Assembly: GCA_937919825.1 (NCBI GenBank)
Contig: CALFPA010000132.1
Coordinates: 1 to 64,000 of the forward strand
Length of the DNA: 64,000 nucleotides
Source of the DNA: an uncultured Spartobacteria bacterium
GTDB taxonomy: Bacteria; Verrucomicrobiota; Verrucomicrobiia; Chthoniobacterales; Terrimicrobiaceae
Direction: 5' to 3'
Shown: positions 25,537 to 33,900 of the stretch, piece after piece
How the letters are laid out: the number at the start of each line of letters is the position of its first letter
Numbering within the stretch: the stretch's first letter is position 1
Notes under the pieces: model-generated
Databases searched by the model: none
The model's input: the letters and a program-made list of their open reading frames with translations, nothing else
What the model was told of the DNA's origin: nothing
Translations under genes and position numbers: made by a program

Positions 25537-25602
25537 ATGTCTCATGATTCCGCTGCTTCGTGCCCTGAACGAAGCGGGCTACTCCTCAACTTAACGAGAC
25601 AT
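25537..25602 (+). promoter_or_regulatory. Nested stem-loop in the leader of the DUF5703 gene
   Basis: An outer pair ATGTCTC (25537-25543) with GAGACAT (25596-25602) encloses an inner hairpin GCTTCG (25555-25560) / CGAAGC (25570-25575). It ends 8 bp before the ATG at 25611, so it could mask the ribosome-binding region; no clear Shine-Dalgarno is visible. No known riboswitch was recognised. Confidence 0.4.
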
Positions 25603-25610
25603 CATTAGTC

Positions 25611-27905
25611 ATGAAAGCATCCACCATCAAAGCGCTCATTACGCCATCAATACTCGCCCTCCTCGCGGCGGCCAATCCGGCGAGAGCACAGGACACCCCC
25701 GTCCTCGAGCAACTCGCTGCCCACAATGTCGTCTGGGATTCGCCCAGCCAGGACATGCACGGCTCGATGCCGATTGGCAACGGCGACCTCGCCGCGAATT
25801 TCTGGGTTGAGCCGAGTGGCGATCTGGTTTTCTACCTCTCCAAAAGCGATTCGTGGGATGCCGAGCAGGAACTCCTCAAGCTCGGCCGCGTGCGCATCCG
25901 GCTCGACAAGCCCTTCGTTCGCGACGGCCGGCCGTTCCGACAGGAACTCGACTTGGCCCGTGGCTGCATCGTGGTGGAATCCGGCACAGGGGAGGACAAA
26001 ACCACGGTGGACTTCTGGATCGATGCCAACCGCCCGGTGGTGAATGTCGAGATCAAGAGCGCCGAGGTGTTCACTGCGCAGGTCGCCCTGGAGCATTGGC
26101 CGAAGGAATCCTACAGCAATCGTCCGACGCAGAGCACGGACATCGCGAAAACCAACGCGGCGGCCTCTCCCGAGGCCCTGCGCGGCGACACGATTCTGCC
26201 GGCAGAGGACAACACCATCCGGTGGCATTACCGCAACACCGAGAGCATTTTTGCCGACACCCTGAAAAACCAGCATCTGGGCCATGCGGTGGATAAATTT
26301 CATGACCCGCTGTTGAACCTCACCTTCGGCGGTTTGATCGCCGGGGAGGGATTGGTCACAAAGGATGACAGGACCCTTGCCACCGCCGCGCCGGTGAAGT
26401 CCCTCGACATCCGCATCCATGCGCTCACCGCGCAAACGCCCGAGGCCGCCGCGTGGGTCTCACAACTCGAGAAACTTCACGCCGCCAACGATCAGGTCGC
26501 CGCCCGCGAAGCGCGCCCGGCGCATGAACAATGGTGGAAGGATTTTTGGAACCGCAGTTGGATTTCCCCGGAGGGCACAGAGGAGGCCAAGGCCGTGGGC
26601 CGCGCCTATGTCCTGCAGCGCTGGATTCAAGCCGGTGCCGGGCGTGGAGCCTACCCGATCAAGTTCAACGGCTCGCTGTTCACGGTGGATGGCTTTATGG
26701 ACAAAAAAGGCGTTCTGCAAGAGTTCGGGCCGGACTGGCGGAAGTGGGGCGGCTGCTACTGGTTCCAGAACACGCGCGAGCCGTATTGGGCGATGCTCTA
26801 CTCCGGCGATTACGACCAGATGGAGCCGCTCTGGAAGATGTATCGCGACGCTTTGCCGTTGCTGAAGGAGCGCACCAAAACCTACTTCAACCACGACGGG
26901 ATTTTTTGTTCTGAAACCATGCACCCGTGGGGCCTGAACAAGCAGGGCGACTTCGGAAATAACAATCCCGACTTTTATCCGGCAAATGGATTTATCCGCT
27001 TGTATTGGGACAGCGGGAACGAGCTTTCGCAAATGATGCTCGACTTCTACGAGCACACGGGAAACGAGGAGTTCGCCAAGACCACGCTCGTCCCGATCGC
27101 GGATGGGGTGGTGACCTTTTACGAGCAACACTACCCAAAAACCGAGCCCGGCAAGCCCCGCTTCGCGCCGGCCATGAGCTTGGAAACTTGGCACACCGCT
27201 GAGGATCCGCTCCCGGTGATTGTCGGCTTGCGGACGGTTCTCACCCGCTTGCTCGAATTGCCCGAGTCGCTCAGCACGCCAGAGCAGCGGGCGAAATGGA
27301 CCCGCTTCCTCGCGGAGTTGCCCGAGACTCCCATGGCGGAGGAGAACGAAAAGAAATGGATGCTGCCCGCCGCCCGCACCATGTCGGACCGAAAAAACTC
27401 CGAGAACCCCGAACTCTACGCCGTCTTTCCCTACCGCGTTTACGGCCTCGGTAAGCCTGACCGGGAAGTCGCCCTCGAAACTTGGAACCGGCGTCAGATC
27501 AAAGCCACCGGCGGGTGGCGGCAGGACTCCATCCAAGCCGCGCTGCTCGGCCTAACCGATGAGGCCAAGGGCTATGTCGTGCGGAACGCAACCGAACCGA
27601 CATTGATCGGCCAGATGCCGCACAAGCCCTCAAGGTTTCCCGCCTTCTGGGGGCCGAACTTCGACGGCACGCCCGACCAATGCCAGGGCTCAGTGACCCT
27701 GATCGCGCTCCAGCGAATGCTCATGCAGTGCGACGGCGACACGATCCGACTCATTCCTGCGTGGCCGAAGGACTGGAACGCCAGCTTCAAACTCCACGCT
27801 CCGAAAAATACCACCGTCGAGGGCCGCGTGAAGAACGGCAAACTCACCGACCTGAAAGTGACTCCCGAATCCCGCCGCAAGGATGTGATTGTCGGAGCTG
27901 AATAA
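25611..27905 (+). CDS. Secreted DUF5703-domain protein, GH95-like (alpha/alpha)6 candidate glycosidase
   Basis: A 764-aa exported protein. The signal peptide is KALITPSILALLAAANPARA. The DUF5703 signature occupies residues about 40-130 (WDSPSQDMHGSMPIGNGDLA, GDLVFYLSKSDSWDAE, LLKLGRVRIRL). The C-terminal two-thirds contains GAYPIKFNGSLFTVDG, NTREPYWAMLYSGDYDQMEPLWKMY and FWGPNFDGTPDQCQGSV, resembling distant (alpha/alpha)6-barrel glycosidases near GH95. No biochemical activity is assigned from sequence. A paralogue lies at 41318-43609. Its 5' end was copied into the sulfatase at 23424. Confidence 0.82.
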   Translation: MKASTIKALITPSILALLAAANPARAQDTPVLEQLAAHNVVWDSPSQDMHGSMPIGNGDLAANFWVEPSGDLVFYLSKSDSWDAEQELLKLGRVRIRLDKPFVRDGRPFRQELDLARGCIVVESGTGEDKTTVDFWIDANRPVVNVEIKSAEVFTAQVALEHWPKESYSNRPTQSTDIAKTNAAASPEALRGDTILPAEDNTIRWHYRNTESIFADTLKNQHLGHAVDKFHDPLLNLTFGGLIAGEGLVTKDDRTLATAAPVKSLDIRIHALTAQTPEAAAWVSQLEKLHAANDQVAAREARPAHEQWWKDFWNRSWISPEGTEEAKAVGRAYVLQRWIQAGAGRGAYPIKFNGSLFTVDGFMDKKGVLQEFGPDWRKWGGCYWFQNTREPYWAMLYSGDYDQMEPLWKMYRDALPLLKERTKTYFNHDGIFCSETMHPWGLNKQGDFGNNNPDFYPANGFIRLYWDSGNELSQMMLDFYEHTGNEEFAKTTLVPIADGVVTFYEQHYPKTEPGKPRFAPAMSLETWHTAEDPLPVIVGLRTVLTRLLELPESLSTPEQRAKWTRFLAELPETPMAEENEKKWMLPAARTMSDRKNSENPELYAVFPYRVYGLGKPDREVALETWNRRQIKATGGWRQDSIQAALLGLTDEAKGYVVRNATEPTLIGQMPHKPSRFPAFWGPNFDGTPDQCQGSVTLIALQRMLMQCDGDTIRLIPAWPKDWNASFKLHAPKNTTVEGRVKNGKLTDLKVTPESRRKDVIVGAE

Positions 27906-27963
27906 TGATGTAGGGAAGGCGTCCGCTTGCCTTTGAGCCAGCTCCCTATTCGATGAAAAAAAC

Positions 27964-28441
27964 CAAAAGACACCCGCGAATGGCGCGAATAACCGCGAAT
28001 GGGGAAGGAAAACAAACTGGAGGACTGACGGCCGTGTCGGCCCAAGCTCCAGCCGCGAACGCGGCTTCAGAGTTCAACTGCAAATCCGAAGAAAATCCCC
28101 GCGAATGAAAGACAAAGTTTTCAGGTTTCAGCTTTCCATCGCCCCCAATGGTAGGGTCGGCTCGCCGAGCGGATCCAAGATTCAGGCGCGCAGCGCCGTC
28201 CCGACCGTCAAAGACACAAGCCCGCGAATGACGCAAATAAACGCGAATAAAAGCCGCCCCCGGGAGCGCCGACATCCCCGTCAGCCCTGCCCCTCAAGGA
28301 GGGTTGGGCGTCCCGCCCACCAAGTTGGATCAATGTGGGCGAGACGCACCACGCTCCATGAGACGGCGCCGTCGCGCCTGAATCTTGGGACCCCTCGGCG
28401 AGGCGTCCCTACCATTTATTTTCGATGGGCGCTGCCGCGCC
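27964..28441. repeat. Composite intergenic direct repeat, copy 2
   Basis: Near-identical to 21081-21552, with a small insertion (GGTTTCAGC) and scattered substitutions. The remainder of 27906-28543 is also non-coding: 27906-27945 is a small hairpin-like repeat, and 28451-28527 contains an imperfect inverted CGCGAAT-type array (GCGAATAAGCGTGAATGAAG against TTCTTATTCGCGTGGATTCG). Confidence 0.85.
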
Positions 28442-28543
28442 GGCTATTGGCCCGCGAATAAGCGTGAATGAAGAAATCAATACAGCTTCTTCTTATTCGC
28501 GTGGATTCGCGTCATTCGCGGTTTAAATAATCTCCAATCCAAC

Positions 28544-28843
28544 ATGACAAAACCAACCGCTTCCAACCTTAGAAGAAAATCGATCCTCTGTTTCGCATTC
28601 TCCGTGATGTTCGCCCTATCCGCCCACGCCCTCGATCTCCATGTCGGCCCCGACGGCAATGGCGTCGTGCAACCCGAAGCGATCGCGATCCTTCTCGAGA
28701 CCGGGAAGTTGCTGGAAGCGAATCCCATCAAGAAAAGCCACCCGACGATCACCGCCGTTCCGCGCCTCAAGCAAGACAAGCCCGCCCCGGCCAAGGAGCA
28801 AGCCAATCCTGCTGCCAGTGCCGGGCTTCTCGAACACCCATGA
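28544..28843 (+). CDS. Small secreted protein with beta-helix-like N-terminus (probable gene remnant)
   Basis: A 99-aa reading frame. It has a signal-peptide-like start (SILCFAFSVMFALSAHA) followed by LDLHVGPDGNG, nearly the same as the mature start of the GH141-like protein at 30424 (ALDLHVASNGNDAN). After that it has no beta-helix sequence but VVQPEAIAILLETGKLLEAN and a Lys/Pro/Ala-rich tail. It overlaps the following sulfatase by 4 bp (ATGA), so it may be translated and coupled. It is most likely a deletion remnant of a GH141-like gene; a small functional protein cannot be excluded. Confidence 0.5.
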   Translation: MTKPTASNLRRKSILCFAFSVMFALSAHALDLHVGPDGNGVVQPEAIAILLETGKLLEANPIKKSHPTITAVPRLKQDKPAPAKEQANPAASAGLLEHP

Positions 28844-30393
28844 AAAAAATCAGACACCACTTATTTCTCGCCGCCGTATTGCTTGCACTCCCGCTCCTAG
28901 CCTCGGCCGGAGAGGGAACGGCCAAGCCGAACATCATCATCCTCTATGCCGATGATCTCGGCTACGGAGACCTCGCCTGTTACAACCCGAAATCTCCCAT
29001 CCCGACCCCGAATCTGGATGCACTTGCCTCGCAGGGAATGCGGTTCACGGATGCGCACAGTTCCTCGGGCATCTGCACCCCCAGCCGCTACGCGCTCCTA
29101 ACCGGCCGGCACCACTGGCGTGACTTCCACAACATCGTCAATTCCTTCGAGCCATCCGTCTTTCCCAAGGGGCGTTTGACCATTGCGGACATGCTTCGCT
29201 CGGAGGGCTACCACACCGCGGCGATCGGAAAATGGCATCTCGGCTGGGATTGGGACGCGATTAAAAAGAAGGATCCGCAGGCGATAGGCGGGAAGCAAAA
29301 AAAGAATCAAACCGTGTCGGACTACGACTGGTCCAAGCCGATCCCCGGCGGCCCGCTTTCCGTGGGGTTTGACCACTACTTCGGCGAGGATGTCATCAAT
29401 TTTCCGCCCTACGCTTGGATCTTCGATGACAAGATCGTCCAAGCGCCCGACCGGATGCTGACGAAGTGGATCTGGGAACCCATCAAGGAGGGGCATGCCG
29501 AGATTCGGCCCGGTCTCATGGCAGCGGACTGGAACCCCTACGAGGTCGTGCCAAAAACCACCCGGCACGCCGTGGATTTCATCAAGTCCCGCAAGAACGA
29601 GGAGCAGCCGTTTTTCCTCTACTTCGCGTATCCGTCGCCGCACGCCCCGATCATTCCGAACAAGGAATTCGTTGGCAAATCCGGAGCCGGTCCCTACGGA
29701 GATTATGTCGTGGAAACCGATGACTCGGTTGGCCGGATCCTTGGAGCGTTGAAGGAAGCCGGTTTGGACGACAACACGCTGGTGGTCTTCACCGCCGACA
29801 ACGGCCCCGAGCATTATGCCTATGAGCGTGATGAAAAATTCGCCCACTGGTCCTCGCAACCCCTCCGCGGGTTGAAGCGCGACATTTACGAGGGCGGGCA
29901 TCGGGTTCCCTTCCTTGTGAAATGGCCTGGGGTTGTTCCGCCCGACACCGCTTGTCCAGCTCTGGTCTCGCAGATCGACCTCATGGCCACCATCGCGGCT
30001 GTGGTTGGCGCCAAGCTTCCCACCAACGCCGCCGAGGATTCGCATGATTTGCTCCCTCTTTTCAAAGGCGACAAAGCTCCTGTCCGCGAGACCCATGTTC
30101 ACAACACCTTCGCGAACACCTACGCGATCCGCCACGGCGATTGGGTCTTGGTGGATACCGAGTCTGGCTATGGCAGCAAGGTCAATCCCGTGTGGGAAAA
30201 GCGCCACGCGTATCCCGCTGATGACTCCCAACCTGCCGAGCTCTACAACATCCGGGACGACATCGCCCAAAAGAAAAACCTCGCCGCCGCCCACCCGGAG
30301 AAGGTCGAGGAACTCCGGAGCCTACTAAAGAAAATCCAACAACAAGGCCACTCCGCGCCGCGCTTGGAAGGTGGGCAGTCCCTTTCGAACTAA
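28840..30393 (+). CDS. Secreted type I sulfatase
   Basis: A 517-aa sulfatase with signal peptide MKKIRHHLFLAAVLLALPLL (cleavage near ASA). Motifs are PNIIILYADDLGYGDL, formylglycine C79-T-P-S-R, AIGKWHLGWDWD and FTADNGPEH. It resembles the sulfatases at 13909 and 23424. It is followed 31 bp later by the GH141-like gene and then the FGE gene, so the activating enzyme is encoded in the same likely transcript. Confidence 0.9.
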   Translation: MKKIRHHLFLAAVLLALPLLASAGEGTAKPNIIILYADDLGYGDLACYNPKSPIPTPNLDALASQGMRFTDAHSSSGICTPSRYALLTGRHHWRDFHNIVNSFEPSVFPKGRLTIADMLRSEGYHTAAIGKWHLGWDWDAIKKKDPQAIGGKQKKNQTVSDYDWSKPIPGGPLSVGFDHYFGEDVINFPPYAWIFDDKIVQAPDRMLTKWIWEPIKEGHAEIRPGLMAADWNPYEVVPKTTRHAVDFIKSRKNEEQPFFLYFAYPSPHAPIIPNKEFVGKSGAGPYGDYVVETDDSVGRILGALKEAGLDDNTLVVFTADNGPEHYAYERDEKFAHWSSQPLRGLKRDIYEGGHRVPFLVKWPGVVPPDTACPALVSQIDLMATIAAVVGAKLPTNAAEDSHDLLPLFKGDKAPVRETHVHNTFANTYAIRHGDWVLVDTESGYGSKVNPVWEKRHAYPADDSQPAELYNIRDDIAQKKNLAAAHPEKVEELRSLLKKIQQQGHSAPRLEGGQSLSN

Positions 30394-30423
30394 TCCATTT
30401 CTCTAAAAATCAAACAATCCTCT

Positions 30424-32805
30424 ATGCGAATCAGAAAAACTATTGCTTACAATACCCTTGCAGGCGTCATGTCTCTCGCTCTCACAGGGCATGCCCTCGC
30501 GCTCGATCTTCATGTCGCCTCGAATGGCAACGATGCCAATCCAGGAACCGAAGCCAAGCCGCTCGCCACGCTGTCGGCGGCTCGTGATGCCGCGAGGAAG
30601 GCGGTGGGCAAGGAAGCGGTCACCATCCATGTCGGCGACGGGGTTTACCACCTGCCGGAAACCCTCGTCTTCACTCCAGCGGACTCCGGCAGCGCGGAGT
30701 TTCCTGTTGTTTACCGAGCTGTGAATGAAGGCCGCGCCGTCTTGAGCGGCGGCTCGGAACTCCAGCTGGATTGGAAGCCCACCCGCGACGGCATCTTTCA
30801 AGCCGCGACGCCGCAGGGGCTGGAGATCGACCAGCTTTTCATAAACGGCAAGGCCCAGCGCATGGCCCGCTACCCGAATTTCGATGCCTCGAAAAAAACC
30901 GACGCCTACCAGGGCTACGCGGCGGATGCGTTTTCCAAGGAACGCGCCGCGAAGTGGGCGAATCCGGTCGGCGGGTTCATTCATGCCATGCACTACTCGC
31001 GCTGGGGCGGCTACCACTACCGCATCACCGGCAAGGATGCGGATGGCAATGTGACCTATGAGGGCGGATGGCAGAACAACCGCCAGATGGGCATGCACAA
31101 GGATTTTCGGATGGTGGAAAACATTTTCGAAGAACTCGACGCCCCCGGCGAGTGGTTCCATGACCGCAAGACCTCCACGCTGTATTTCCTGCCCGATAGG
31201 AAGACCGATCTGGCCAAGGCGAAAGTGGAAGTCGTCCGCTTGCGGCATCTCGTGGAGTTCGCCGGCACGCAGGAGAAGCCGGTGAAGCACATCACGCTGC
31301 AGGGCTTCACCGTGCGGCATGCGGCGCGCACTTTCATGGATTGCAAGGAACCGCTCCTGCGCTCGGATTGGACGATCTACCGCGGCGGGGCGTTTCTTCT
31401 CACCGGCACCGAGGATATCGAGATCCTCGATTGCGAGTTCGACCAGGTCGGCGGCAATGCCATTTTCGTGAACAACTACAACCGTCGTGTCCTGATCAAG
31501 GGCTGTCACATCCACGACGCCGGAGCCAGCGGCGTGTGCTTTGTGGGCGATCCCGCCGCCGTGCGCGATCCCTTGTTTGAATACAACGAGTCGCAAGACC
31601 TCACCAAAGTCGATCCCAAGCTCGGCCCGAAGAGTGACAACTATCCTGCCGATTCCATCGTGGAGGATTGCCTCATCCACGGCATCGGCCGCGTCGAGCG
31701 TCAACCGGCCGCCGTGCAGATTTCCATGGCCAAGGGAATCACCGTGCGCGACTGCTCGATTTACGACTGTGCCCGCGCGGGCATCAATATCAGCGAGGGA
31801 ACCTGGGGCGGACATCTCATCGAAGGCTGCGATGTGTTCGACACCGTTCTCGAGACCCACGACCACGGGTCGTTCAACTCTTGGGGGCGCGACCGCTTTT
31901 GGGACAAGAGCTACCCGAAGGTGGACAAAGCCGTGGCTCTCAACCCCGATCTTCCCTTCCTCGATTCCGTCACGCCGAACATCATCCGCAACAGCCGCTG
32001 GCGCTGCGACCATGGTTGGGATGTGGACCTCGACGACGGATCCACCAACTACGAAATCTACAACAATGTGTTTCTCAATGGCGGGCTCAAGCTGCGCGAG
32101 GGCTACCGCCGCATTGTGTCTAACAACATCGGCTACAACAGCACTGCCTATCCCAGTGTGTGGTTTAAGAACAGCCAGGACTCTCTGAAGAACAACATTT
32201 GGATGGCCGCCTATAGGCCGGCCCGCATGCCCAAAGACAAGTGGGGTGGAACGAGCGACAAAAACCTTTTCGTCGCCGATTTCGCGTTGAAGGAGGCGCA
32301 GGACAAAGGGTGGGACGCAAACTCCCTCGTCGGCGATCCGTTGTTCATCGACCCCGCGAATGCCGACTTCCGCGTGCGTGAGGATTCCCCCGCATTGAAA
32401 CTGGGCTTCAAAAATTTTCCGATGGATCGCTTCGGCGTCAAAAAACCCACGCTCAAAGCCATCGCCCGCACTCCGGAGATTCCACCCATGCAAGCGGAGA
32501 AAAAGAAACCCGGCCCCGCCACCGGCACATGGCTTGGAGCGCGCTTGCAGGAACTCGGCAGCGAGGCGTTTTCCGCCTACGGCATCGCCAAAGACGCTGG
32601 CGGTGTGGGGGTGATCGAGGTGCCGAACGGCTCTGCCGCCGCCCGCGCCGGATTAAAGTCTGGTGACCTCCTGATGCAAATCAACGGCAATCGCGTGGAG
32701 AAGATCGGACAAATTCGCAGGCTCACCGATCAATTCGACACTCGCCCGCTCACGCTGAACATCGTGCGCGATCAGTCGCCCATCACTCTGACGCTCCAAC
32801 CATGA
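30424..32805 (+). CDS. Secreted GH141-like beta-helix enzyme with C-terminal PDZ domain
   Basis: A 793-aa exported protein. After the signal peptide (ending GHALA) the right-handed beta-helix starts LDLHVASNGNDANPG, with VTIHVGDGVYHLPETLVFTP, DSGSAEFPVVYRAV and later strands such as HITLQGFTVRHAARTF and CHIHDAGASGVCFVGD. This matches the GH141 group, whose characterised members include alpha-L-fucosidase and xylanase activities. Residues about 698-790 are a PDZ fold (WLGARLQELGS, VIEVPNGSAAARAGLKSGDL, QINGNRVEKIGQIRRL). The PDZ could tether the enzyme to partner proteins or C-termini. It overlaps the FGE gene by 4 bp. Confidence 0.85.
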   Translation: MRIRKTIAYNTLAGVMSLALTGHALALDLHVASNGNDANPGTEAKPLATLSAARDAARKAVGKEAVTIHVGDGVYHLPETLVFTPADSGSAEFPVVYRAVNEGRAVLSGGSELQLDWKPTRDGIFQAATPQGLEIDQLFINGKAQRMARYPNFDASKKTDAYQGYAADAFSKERAAKWANPVGGFIHAMHYSRWGGYHYRITGKDADGNVTYEGGWQNNRQMGMHKDFRMVENIFEELDAPGEWFHDRKTSTLYFLPDRKTDLAKAKVEVVRLRHLVEFAGTQEKPVKHITLQGFTVRHAARTFMDCKEPLLRSDWTIYRGGAFLLTGTEDIEILDCEFDQVGGNAIFVNNYNRRVLIKGCHIHDAGASGVCFVGDPAAVRDPLFEYNESQDLTKVDPKLGPKSDNYPADSIVEDCLIHGIGRVERQPAAVQISMAKGITVRDCSIYDCARAGINISEGTWGGHLIEGCDVFDTVLETHDHGSFNSWGRDRFWDKSYPKVDKAVALNPDLPFLDSVTPNIIRNSRWRCDHGWDVDLDDGSTNYEIYNNVFLNGGLKLREGYRRIVSNNIGYNSTAYPSVWFKNSQDSLKNNIWMAAYRPARMPKDKWGGTSDKNLFVADFALKEAQDKGWDANSLVGDPLFIDPANADFRVREDSPALKLGFKNFPMDRFGVKKPTLKAIARTPEIPPMQAEKKKPGPATGTWLGARLQELGSEAFSAYGIAKDAGGVGVIEVPNGSAAARAGLKSGDLLMQINGNRVEKIGQIRRLTDQFDTRPLTLNIVRDQSPITLTLQP

Positions 32806-33890
32806 ACCGATGGGATTGCCGAGGGATTGGTTTTTTCCGAGCGACGGCGGTCGCCGCTTTGTTCGCCCTTCTCGTTGGCTGCGGGCCCAATGCCCAAGCA
32901 CCTCAGGGGATGGTTTTGATTCCCGGCGGTGAGTTCAACATGGGGAGCGAAGCAAATTTTGCATTCCCCAACGAAAAGCCCGTCCACCGCGTGCAGGTGG
33001 CTCCGTTTTTCCTGGATGCGCATCCCGTGACGAATGCGGAGTTCGCGAAATTCGTGGAGGCGACAGGCTACAAAACCGTGGCCGAGCGGGCCGTCGTGTG
33101 GGAGGAGATGCAAAAACAACTTCCGCCCGGAACCCCCAAACCCCCCGACGAAGTGCTCCAGCCTGGCTCGTTGGTTTTCCGTCCGACCTCCGGCCCAGTG
33201 GACTTGCGGAACATGTCGCAGTGGTGGATTTGGACAACGGGTGCCTCTTGGAAACATCCGGAAGGGCAGGGGAGTTCGATCCAAGATCGCGAGAACCATC
33301 CCGTCGTTCAAATCGCTTGGGAAGATGCACAGGCCTATGCGAAGTGGGCCGGGAAACGCCTGCCGACCGAGGCGGAATGGGAGTTTGCGGCCCGTGGAGG
33401 ACATGAGGGGCGGCGCTACGCCTGGGGCGACTTGGAAAGACCAGATGGCAAGATCATGCTCAACCGCTGGACGGGTGATTTTCCCTATCGCAACGACGCC
33501 CAGGATGGATTCGTCGGGACCTCTCCAGTGGGCTCGTTTCCGCCGAATGATTACAGACTCTTCGACATGGGAGGAAATGTCTGGAACTGGTGCTCCGACC
33601 TCTACCGCGCCGACACTTTCGCGGCCCGGGCCGAGGGAAATGCGGTTTGTTGCGACCCCGAGGGACCCGCGACCGCAGTGGGTGAGAAGCCGATGCCAGG
33701 CGATCCCTCCCCACCCACCGTTCCCGGAGCCGAGCGCCGCGTGACGAAAGGTGGTTCGTTTTTGTGCCATCCCTCGTATTGCGAAAGCTACCGCCCCGCC
33801 GCCCGCCGGGGAACCTCGCCTGATACGGGCAGCAGTCATGTCGGCTTCCGCTGCGCCATGGACGCGCCTTCTGCTCCGGAACAAAAGTAA
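32802..33890 (+). CDS. Formylglycine-generating enzyme (FGE/SUMF1-type sulfatase-activating), lipoprotein
   Basis: A 362-aa enzyme that oxidises the sulfatase active-site Cys to formylglycine. The N-terminus has a lipobox-like LLVGCG, so it is predicted to be a lipoprotein. The FGE fold is clear: GMVLIPGGEFNMGS, PVTNAEFAKFV, RLPTEAEWEFAARGG, YAWGD, DMGGNVWNWCSD. The catalytic segment GGSFLC322HPSYC327ESYRPAARRG carries both cysteines equivalent to those of human SUMF1 (CHRSYC), distinguishing it from generic SUMF1-domain proteins. It is translationally coupled to the GH141-PDZ gene (ATGA). It is the only maturase seen for the sulfatases here. Confidence 0.92.
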   Translation: MNRWDCRGIGFFRATAVAALFALLVGCGPNAQAPQGMVLIPGGEFNMGSEANFAFPNEKPVHRVQVAPFFLDAHPVTNAEFAKFVEATGYKTVAERAVVWEEMQKQLPPGTPKPPDEVLQPGSLVFRPTSGPVDLRNMSQWWIWTTGASWKHPEGQGSSIQDRENHPVVQIAWEDAQAYAKWAGKRLPTEAEWEFAARGGHEGRRYAWGDLERPDGKIMLNRWTGDFPYRNDAQDGFVGTSPVGSFPPNDYRLFDMGGNVWNWCSDLYRADTFAARAEGNAVCCDPEGPATAVGEKPMPGDPSPPTVPGAERRVTKGGSFLCHPSYCESYRPAARRGTSPDTGSSHVGFRCAMDAPSAPEQK

Positions 33891-33900
33891 GCTGCATCCG

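Noticed and set aside
25611-27905. Calling the DUF5703 proteins GH95
   Set aside because: They lack the NINVQMNYW and PPFQID-type catalytic motifs of true GH95; only a distant fold relationship is suggested.
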